Shown: positions 7,704-12,690 of the stretch, piece after piece | Layout of the letters: every line of letters begins with the position of its first letter | How positions within the stretch are numbered: the first letter of the stretch is position 1 | NCBI GenBank assembly: GCA_013823505.1 | Contig: PNMH01000094.1 | Coordinates: 1 to 12,690, forward strand | Source of the DNA: Polaromonas sp. | GTDB taxonomy: Bacteria; Pseudomonadota; Gammaproteobacteria; Burkholderiales; Burkholderiaceae | Direction: 5' to 3' | DNA length: 12,690 nt | Program-made: the position numbers and the translations under genes | The notes under the pieces: generated by a model | Databases searched by the model: none | Seen by the model: the letters and a program-made list of their open reading frames with translations, nothing else | What the model was told of the DNA's origin: nothing

Positions 7704-8687
7704 ATGAAAAAGAGCCTGATCGCTCTGGCCGTTCTGGCCACCACCGGCGCCGCCATGGCCCAATCTTCCGTCACCCTGTACGGCCGCCTTGACGCTTCGG
7801 TGGGCAGCCTGGACACGGGCGCGGCCAGCGACACACGCATGTTCTCCAACAACCTCACCACCAGCCGCTGGGGTGTGATGGGCAGCGAAGATCTGGGCGG
7901 TGGCCTCAAGGCCAACTTCCGCCTGGAGACCGCCATCGACGTGACCAGCGGTGCCAGCACCGGCTTTGGCCGCGCCAGCTGGGTGGGCCTGAGCGGTGGT
8001 TTCGGTGGCATCACCATGGGCCTGCGCGACAGCTCTTACAAGGACGCTTTCGACCTGGGCAACACCCACAACGTGTTTGACTCCGAGTTCACCTCCGGCA
8101 AGGCTGCTTTCGAAGGCGCCGCTGGCGTCAACGTGGGCAACTTCATCAGCCGCCCGGCCAGCCAGATCCGTTACGACTCGCCCAAGTTCGGCGGTTTGTC
8201 GGGCTCGGCTTCCTACGCCTTCGACCAGACCACGGGCACCGAGAGCGACATCCAGGCGTTCCACCTGCGCTACGCCGGCGGTCCTCTGGACGTGGCCCTG
8301 GGCTACCAGGCACAGAACGCGGCCGTCGCCGCCAACGACCGCGACTACACCGTGCTCTCCGGTCTGTACGACTTCGGCGCATTCCGCCTCTCGGCCCAGT
8401 ACCAGAACGCCAAGAACGCCGCCAACCTGAAGGACAACGACTTCTCCATCGGCGTGTCGGTGCCCTTCGGTGCGTTTGACCTGTCGGCCGGTGTTTCCAC
8501 CAGCCAGTCCAAAGCCAACGGCACCAAGGTTCGCGAAGGCACGGCGTTCGCGCTGGGCGGCACCTACGCGCTGTCCAAGCGCACGCGCGTGTACGCGGCC
8601 TACCTCGACGGCGACACCGAGAACGCCGCCGGCACCACCGTGACCGAGCGCAAGCTGTACGCTGTGGGCGTGGCGCACACCTTCTGA
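7704..8687 (+). CDS. General outer-membrane porin (Gram-negative porin family)
   Basis: A trimeric beta-barrel porin for passive uptake of small hydrophilic solutes across the outer membrane. The product has 327 residues, within the usual betaproteobacterial range. A signal peptide is evident at 1-19 (MKKSLIALAVLATTGAAMA), followed by the typical mature start QSSVTLYGRLDASVG. The rest is glycine-rich alternating beta strands (for example RWGVMGSEDLGGGLKANF, a porin hallmark), and the chain ends in VGVAHTF with the terminal Phe needed for BAM insertion. ATG 7704 is chosen over the in-frame GTG at 7680 because it gives the clean signal peptide and has GGAG 7 bases upstream. That Shine-Dalgarno sequence is buried in the leader stem. 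The gene is monocistronic, with a terminator after it. Solute selectivity cannot be read. The family is secure. Confidence 0.95.
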   Translation: MKKSLIALAVLATTGAAMAQSSVTLYGRLDASVGSLDTGAASDTRMFSNNLTTSRWGVMGSEDLGGGLKANFRLETAIDVTSGASTGFGRASWVGLSGGFGGITMGLRDSSYKDAFDLGNTHNVFDSEFTSGKAAFEGAAGVNVGNFISRPASQIRYDSPKFGGLSGSASYAFDQTTGTESDIQAFHLRYAGGPLDVALGYQAQNAAVAANDRDYTVLSGLYDFGAFRLSAQYQNAKNAANLKDNDFSIGVSVPFGAFDLSAGVSTSQSKANGTKVREGTAFALGGTYALSKRTRVYAAYLDGDTENAAGTTVTERKLYAVGVAHTF

Positions 8688-8722
8688 TTTCCAAGCCCTC
8701 TTCAATCTCCAAGGCTTGTTTC

Positions 8723-8755
8723 AACCCACCGCTCGCAAGGGCGGTGGGTTTTTTT
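8723..8755 (+). terminator. Intrinsic terminator of the porin gene
   Basis: AACCCACCGC (8723-8732) and GCGGTGGGTT (8741-8750) form a perfect 10-bp stem with an 8-base loop, followed by an uninterrupted T run to 8755. It lies 35 bases after the porin stop and 15 bases before the end of the convergent soxB. On the minus strand the hairpin is followed by GAAACAAG rather than a T run, so it looks one-directional. Confidence 0.92.
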
Positions 8756-8769
8756 ATGCCGGCGAAGGC

Positions 8770-10494
8770 TCAGGCCACCAGCCCCGGGTTGCCGTCCATG
8801 CCGATGATGCGGGGCGTGTTGATCTGCACGCCCTTGATGACCTTCTTGTCGCGCAAGTAGCCCGAGACCACGTCCCAGATCGGCTCGCCCTTCGCACCCT
8901 CCTGGACCGAGGCCCAGCCGGCCACCTTGTAGGTCTTGTCGGCTTCGATCAGCTTGCCTTTGAGCGTCATGTTGTTGATGCGCTGACCCATGGCCGCGTT
9001 CGGGGTCACCGTGTACTGCATGCCGCCCACGCGAACCATGTCGCCGCCTTGCTGGTAGTAGGGGTCGGGGTTGAAGATGTTGTCGGCCACGTCTTCCAGG
9101 ATGGTCTTGATCTGCTCGCCGGTGAAGGTGTTGAGCGTGGTGGCCGGATAGGTCAACGCCATCTGGTCCATCATGCGTTCATAGGTGATGGTGTCGCCCG
9201 GCAGCAGCGAGGTGCCCCAGCGCACGCCCGGCGAGAACGCGATGTCCGCGCCCTTGTTCTGCATCAGCGCGTCACAGATCACCTGGTCCCACGAGCCGTT
9301 GAAATTGCCGCGGCGGTACAGCAGGTCTTCGGTCACGGCGAGCTTCTCGTCGAGCTTGGTCTTGTAGGGCGCGCGCACCTTGTCGATGTGCGCCTGCATG
9401 GCGGCGTCGGCCGGCAACAGGTTGGAGAAGATGGGCAGCAGCTTGTACTGAAAGCCCTGCACCTTGCCACCGCGCACGTCGAAGTCGAGCACGCCGAGGA
9501 ACTTGCTGTTGGAGCCGGCGTTGGTCACCAGGGTCTGGCCACCGGCGTTTTTCACCACAAAAGGCGCGGGCATGCCGTCGTGCGTGTGGCCACCCAGAAT
9601 CGCGTCGATGCCGCGCACGCGCGAGGCCATCTTGATGTCCACGTCCATGCCGTTGTGCGAGAGCACCACCACCACCTGCGCGCCCTTGCCGCGCGCTTCA
9701 TCCACCATCTTCTGCATGTGCTCGTCCTGGATGCCGAAGGTCCAGTCGGGCACCATGTAGCGCGGGTTGGCAATGGGGGTGTAGGGGAAAGCCTGGCCGA
9801 TCACGGCGACCTGCACGCCGTTCATCTCGCGCATCGCATAGGGCTTGAAGACCATGTCTTCAAAGTCGGTGGTCTTGATGTTCTGCGCGAGGAATTCCAT
9901 GTTCCCCTTCAGATCTTTTTCGACGATCTCCTGCACGCGTTTGGCGCCGAAGGTGTGCTCCCAGTGCGAGGTCATCATGTTCACGCCGAGCAGCTTGCAG
10001 GCGTCCACCATGTCCTGGCCGTTGGTCCACAGCGAAGTGGCCGAGCCCTGCCAGGTGTCGCCACCGTCGAGCAACAGCGCGTTGGGCCGGCTGGCCTTGA
10101 GCTGCTTGACCAGCGTGGCCATGTGCGCGAAGCCGCCCACCTTGCCGTAGGTCTTGGCGGCCTGGCTGAAGTCGAGGTAGGAGAACGCATGGGCTTGCGC
10201 ACTGCCGGGCTTGAGGCCGAACTGTTTGAGCAGTTTCTCGCCCACGATGTGCGGCGGGCGGCCCACCGCCTCGGCCACGCCCAGGTTCACATTGGGCTCG
10301 CGAAAGTAGATGGGCGTGAGCTGCGCGTGGCAATCGGTGAAGTGCAGAAAGCTCACGTTGCCGAACTTGGGCACGTCGTAAAGGCGCTCCCCGGCACCCG
10401 GTGCGGCGGCGAGCACGTCGCGGTGGTTGAGGGCCATGCCGGTGGCGCTCGCCACGGCCAGCACCTGCATGAATTCACGACGACTGAAGCTCAT
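8770..10494 (-). CDS. soxB: Thiosulfohydrolase SoxB
   Basis: SoxB is the periplasmic manganese enzyme that hydrolyses the terminal sulfone of the SoxY-bound intermediate, releasing sulfate in the Sox thiosulfate-oxidation cycle. The product has 574 residues, normal for the family, with the metallophosphoesterase/5'-nucleotidase fold. A twin-arginine signal is visible at the N-terminus (SRREFMQVLAVASATGMAL), so it is exported folded by Tat. Metal-site motifs in order are DCH (54-56), LDGGDTWQG (142-150), SHWEH (176-180), LSHNGMD (278-284) and GGHTHDG (301-307). SHWEH replaces the GNHE of ordinary nucleotidases, which is characteristic of SoxB. ATG 10494 is chosen for the Tat signal and AGGTG 5 bases upstream. 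It is the last visible gene of the sox operon, 96 bases after soxX with a strong hairpin between. Identity is secure. Confidence 0.97.
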   Translation of the reverse strand: MSFSRREFMQVLAVASATGMALNHRDVLAAAPGAGERLYDVPKFGNVSFLHFTDCHAQLTPIYFREPNVNLGVAEAVGRPPHIVGEKLLKQFGLKPGSAQAHAFSYLDFSQAAKTYGKVGGFAHMATLVKQLKASRPNALLLDGGDTWQGSATSLWTNGQDMVDACKLLGVNMMTSHWEHTFGAKRVQEIVEKDLKGNMEFLAQNIKTTDFEDMVFKPYAMREMNGVQVAVIGQAFPYTPIANPRYMVPDWTFGIQDEHMQKMVDEARGKGAQVVVVLSHNGMDVDIKMASRVRGIDAILGGHTHDGMPAPFVVKNAGGQTLVTNAGSNSKFLGVLDFDVRGGKVQGFQYKLLPIFSNLLPADAAMQAHIDKVRAPYKTKLDEKLAVTEDLLYRRGNFNGSWDQVICDALMQNKGADIAFSPGVRWGTSLLPGDTITYERMMDQMALTYPATTLNTFTGEQIKTILEDVADNIFNPDPYYQQGGDMVRVGGMQYTVTPNAAMGQRINNMTLKGKLIEADKTYKVAGWASVQEGAKGEPIWDVVSGYLRDKKVIKGVQINTPRIIGMDGNPGLVA

Positions 10495-10556
10495 TGCTGC
10501 ACCTGTAAATAATCGATCGCTGATATTTGAGCGAAATTTTTTTGGGGGAATCGCGG

Positions 10557-10583
10557 GCACTGGCCGCCCAAGGCGGCCAGTGC
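10557..10583 (-). repeat. Perfect 12-bp hairpin between soxX and soxB
   Basis: GCACTGGCCGCC (10557-10568) and GGCGGCCAGTGC (10572-10583) are perfectly complementary with a 3-base loop. In the sox message this stem comes 7 bases after the soxX stop and 62 bases before the soxB start. It is followed by GC-rich sequence rather than a U run, so it does not look like a normal terminator. It may protect the upstream mRNA from 3' decay, or dampen soxB expression relative to the carrier and cytochrome genes. Confidence 0.75.
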
Positions 10584-10590
10584 ACTCATC

Positions 10591-11241
10591 TCACTTGTTG
10601 ACCGGTGAAGCCGGGTCGAGCAGCAGCGCCATCACATCCTGGATCTGCTTCTGGTTCAGGATGCCCATGTGGCCCACGCGCGGCATCTGTGAACATGCGT
10701 TGTAGGCACGCGCGTTCCACAGCTTGCCCCAGGTGTATTCGACGATGGGTTTGCTGCCCGCGCTGTTGGGATCGGTCACGCCGCGCAGCTTGCCGTAGTT
10801 GTAGAGGCTCGGGCCCAGCGTGCCGAAGGAGATTTCCTCCTTGCTGATCATGTGGCAGTTGTAGCAATTGCCACCGTTTTCAGTGGTGGCGGTGTCGGTC
10901 CACGTCAAGCCGCGACCGCTCTGCGCAATCTTCTCGCCCTCTTTCCAGTCGCCGAGGAATTTGCCGTCGGTGGGCCACTTCACGGTCTTCATGCTGGCCG
11001 CTTCAATGGCCTGGGTCATCTTGGCGTCCAGCGGTTTGCCGGTGGCATCGGCCACGGCGCACTCGGCGTTGGCCTGGTCCTGGTTAAGGCGGTCCAGGGT
11101 GGCGATGCCGCGCGCCTGGAACGAACCTTTGAGCATGTCGGCGGTGGCCTTGTTCACATCGGCCGGTGACGGTGCGGACGAGCAGCTGGACAAGACGATG
11201 GCCGCCAGCGGCAGCAGAGCAAACGAGAAGATTCTTTTCAT
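10591..11241 (-). CDS. soxX: SoxX, c-type cytochrome subunit of SoxXA
   Basis: SoxX is the electron-accepting haem c subunit of the periplasmic SoxXA complex, which oxidatively joins thiosulfate to the SoxY cysteine. The product has 216 residues and a single haem motif, CYNCH (126-130). The probable distal methionine ligand is Met186 in ACSQMPRVGH, the usual SoxX arrangement. It is longer than the shortest SoxX proteins because of an N-terminal extension of about 90 residues before the haem domain. The signal peptide ends in VLSSC (16-20), which fits a lipobox and predicts a lipid-anchored protein with Cys20 as the first mature residue. The Shine-Dalgarno GGAG lies just after the soxA stop, 16 bases separating the genes, so translation is probably coupled to soxA. 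Identity is secure; the lipid anchor is a prediction. Confidence 0.95.
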   Translation of the reverse strand: MKRIFSFALLPLAAIVLSSCSSAPSPADVNKATADMLKGSFQARGIATLDRLNQDQANAECAVADATGKPLDAKMTQAIEAASMKTVKWPTDGKFLGDWKEGEKIAQSGRGLTWTDTATTENGGNCYNCHMISKEEISFGTLGPSLYNYGKLRGVTDPNSAGSKPIVEYTWGKLWNARAYNACSQMPRVGHMGILNQKQIQDVMALLLDPASPVNK

Positions 11242-11257
11242 GGTGTGTGTCTCCAGA

Positions 11258-12067
11258 TCAGCGCTTGATGGCCGGCACGATGGACTCTGCCGACTTGGCG
11301 TTCACGCCCATGTAGACCGACAAGGCGATGGTGGCGTCGCTGCCGAACTTGGGCTCGGGCCAGCGCATCTGGCGGAAACAATCGTTCAGGCGCAGCTGCA
11401 TGCCCCACATCTGTGCGTTGGACACGCGGTAGGCCGGCCAGGCGGCGAAGCCAATGCCGTCGCCCGGGTTCTTGGTGAGGTTGGGCAGGTCTTGCAGGCG
11501 GATGCGTTTGTCGTCGCTGCCGTGGCAGGAAGCACACGAAAAATCGTGCGTGCCGCCGCGCGTGAAGAACAGCTGCTTGCCGGTCTCGTACATCATCTTT
11601 TCCTGCGCATGTTTCTGCGACAGGTTGAAGCGCATGCCCTTGGAGGCCGTGGCCACATAGGTGGCCAGCGCCGTCACGTTGGCCATCTCGCCGCGGCCAA
11701 ACGCCGTCTTGGCGATGTCTTCACCCTTGAAGCCCTGCAGTGTTTCCATGCAGGTGATCAGGCGCGTTTCCAGATCCTGCACCCGCCCGGTGTCGGCGAA
11801 GTACTTGGGCAACTCCACGAACGCCCCCTTGATGACCCCCGGACCCTTGCCCAGATCGCACTGTTCCAGCGATGCATTTTTGGGACCCCGCTTCTGCTTC
11901 CAGAGCTCTTCGCCCTTCATCTCGAACAGCTCGGCCGGGTTGCCGTCCTGCAGCATCTCGCGGTACTTCGCAATGCCTTCAGCAGCCGTGCCTTGTGCGT
12001 GCGAAACACCAACGGCGCCGCACAGCGCAGCGAGCGCCAGCAACGAGGTGGTCAGGGTCTTCTTCAT
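11258..12067 (-). CDS. soxA: SoxA, catalytic cytochrome subunit of SoxXA
   Basis: SoxA holds the active site where thiosulfate is conjugated to the cysteine of SoxY. The product has 269 residues, with a Sec signal peptide cleaved near Ala24 (VSHA-Q). Only one haem motif is present, CASCH (178-182). The active-site cysteine, in other SoxA proteins a persulfide haem ligand, is Cys230 in RLNDCFRQMRWPEP. The N-terminal half keeps the cytochrome-like domain but has no CXXCH; Cys70 and Cys106 probably form a disulfide instead. This matches the diheme class of SoxXA known from Starkeya novella rather than the triheme class of Rhodovulum. A good Shine-Dalgarno AGAGGAG lies 5 bases before the ATG, and soxZ ends 43 bases upstream. 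Identity is secure; the disulfide is inferred. Confidence 0.96.
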   Translation of the reverse strand: MKKTLTTSLLALAALCGAVGVSHAQGTAAEGIAKYREMLQDGNPAELFEMKGEELWKQKRGPKNASLEQCDLGKGPGVIKGAFVELPKYFADTGRVQDLETRLITCMETLQGFKGEDIAKTAFGRGEMANVTALATYVATASKGMRFNLSQKHAQEKMMYETGKQLFFTRGGTHDFSCASCHGSDDKRIRLQDLPNLTKNPGDGIGFAAWPAYRVSNAQMWGMQLRLNDCFRQMRWPEPKFGSDATIALSVYMGVNAKSAESIVPAIKR

Positions 12068-12110
12068 GGGGTCTCCTCTTGTTATTGCATCGGGAAAAAC
12101 GCGGCTTGGC

Positions 12111-12422
12111 TCAGGCGATCACAGCCTCGTCGGTGCGGGTGTCGCCCTTGTTGTCGACCCATTTCACGACGACCTTGTCGCCTTTGGCGCCGCCCTTGAA
12201 CTTGAAGGACAGGAACGGGTTTTGTGCCACGGCGCCGCTGAAGGCGGCTTCGAGCACGACCTTGCCGTTGTGGGTGGCTTCCACGTCGCGGATGAAGTGG
12301 CCGGGAATGAGGGCGCCAGCGGCGTCTCGGCGGGTGCCGGGTTCCATGATGTGGGACATGAGAACGCGGACGGTGGTTTCGTCGCCAGCGACGGCGGCGC
12401 GGATGCGCATCGGATCAGCCAT
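12111..12422 (-). CDS. soxZ: SoxZ, partner subunit of the sulfur carrier SoxYZ
   Basis: SoxZ pairs with SoxY in the periplasm to form the carrier on which sulfur intermediates are bound and presented to SoxXA, SoxB and SoxCD. The product has 103 residues, the usual length, with an immunoglobulin-like beta fold. Characteristic stretches include VLMSHIMEPGTRRD near residues 20-33, HFIRDVEATHNGK, and the end segment KGDKVVVKWVDNKGDTRTDE. It has no cysteine and no signal peptide, consistent with export as a passenger of Tat-exported SoxY. AGGAG precedes the ATG at 12422. It lies 51 bases after the soxY stop and 43 bases before soxA. Identity is secure. Confidence 0.95.
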   Translation of the reverse strand: MADPMRIRAAVAGDETTVRVLMSHIMEPGTRRDAAGALIPGHFIRDVEATHNGKVVLEAAFSGAVAQNPFLSFKFKGGAKGDKVVVKWVDNKGDTRTDEAVIA

Positions 12423-12473
12423 GGTGGACTCCTGAATTTCTGTGATGGGTGGGGTGTGGGTGGTCGAGGGCGA

Positions 12474-12690
12474 TCAGCCGCCGCAGCCGCCGAGCGTGAC
12501 CTTGGTTTCCTTGAAGGCCGAGAACAGCTTGCCGTCGGCCTTGACCACGGCGAACACGTTGGAGCTCTGGCCCATCTTCAGGCGGGTCTGCACGTCGGCG
12601 GCGGTGCCGGCCGGGATCTTGAAACCGGCGGCCATGGGCGTGGGGTTCTTCTCGACGATCAGGTAGATCTCGGTGGTGTTGGGGATCTTG
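12474..12690 (-). CDS. soxY: SoxY, sulfur carrier subunit, C-terminal part (cut by right edge)
   Basis: The last 71 residues of SoxY are visible; the rest lies beyond the right edge. The chain ends in KVTLGGCGG before a TGA, which is the diagnostic GGCGG swinging arm of SoxY. Its cysteine carries sulfur intermediates covalently through the Sox cycle. The preceding segment (IYLIVEKNPTPMAAGFKIPAGTAADVQTRLKMGQSS) fits the SoxY beta-sandwich domain. The Tat signal expected at its N-terminus is outside the window. It is upstream of soxZ in the same operon. Identity is secure from the tail and neighbours. Confidence 0.95.
   Translation of the reverse strand, partial: KIPNTTEIYLIVEKNPTPMAAGFKIPAGTAADVQTRLKMGQSSNVFAVVKADGKLFSAFKETKVTLGGCGG

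Noticed and set aside
8692..8718. CAAGCC/GGCTTG inverted repeat just after the porin gene as an additional terminator
   Set aside because: Short stem with a 15-base loop and no T run; the true terminator lies directly downstream.
8716..10512. 598-codon open frame on the + strand opposite soxB
   Set aside because: Composition is that of a GC-rich antisense frame with no recognisable motifs, while the minus strand encodes an unmistakable SoxB.

Overview
The window reads as chromosomal DNA from a GC-rich betaproteobacterium, most likely Burkholderiales/Comamonadaceae and perhaps Hydrogenophaga-like. The supports are a Comamonas/Acidovorax-type general porin, a prfB-pepN-fbp gene run, and a thiosulfate-oxidation operon in the order soxY-Z-A-X-B. 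The genus is an inference from protein style and gene order, not from a database match. Genes are packed tightly, and no stretch over 300 bases lacks a gene.

Left part (1-6212, all on +): the C-terminal part of an alpha/beta hydrolase cut by the window edge; a small secreted beta-barrel protein that resembles PagP; then prfB (release factor 2, with an intact programmed +1 frameshift), pepN (aminopeptidase N) and fbp (class I fructose-1,6-bisphosphatase). The last three are spaced by 2 and 14 bases and look co-transcribed. A perfect -10 box overlaps the fbp stop codon and probably drives tRNA-Thr(CGT), which ends in a strong intrinsic terminator.

Middle (6241-8755): a D-amino-acid dehydrogenase/oxidase-like flavoprotein (-) is divergent from a general porin (+). 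The 215-base divergent region holds a perfect 7+7 inverted repeat. It also holds a strongly structured porin 5' leader: a 14-bp stem that encloses two further perfect hairpins and buries the porin Shine-Dalgarno sequence. This leader is the most interesting unannotated element in the window. The porin ends in a good intrinsic terminator.

Right part (8770-12690, all on -): soxB, soxX, soxA, soxZ and the end of soxY, listed left to right, so transcription runs Y-Z-A-X-B. These encode the periplasmic thiosulfate-oxidising machinery: SoxYZ carries sulfur on the Cys of its GGCGG tail, SoxXA attaches thiosulfate oxidatively, and SoxB hydrolyses off sulfate. SoxA has a single haem motif and SoxX carries a lipobox, so the SoxXA complex should hold two haems and may be membrane-anchored. 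soxY is cut by the edge; soxC and soxD, if present, would lie beyond it.

No mobile element, CRISPR array or phage gene was seen. Apart from the porin leader and a few smaller anomalies, the window is conventional housekeeping plus lithotrophy DNA.
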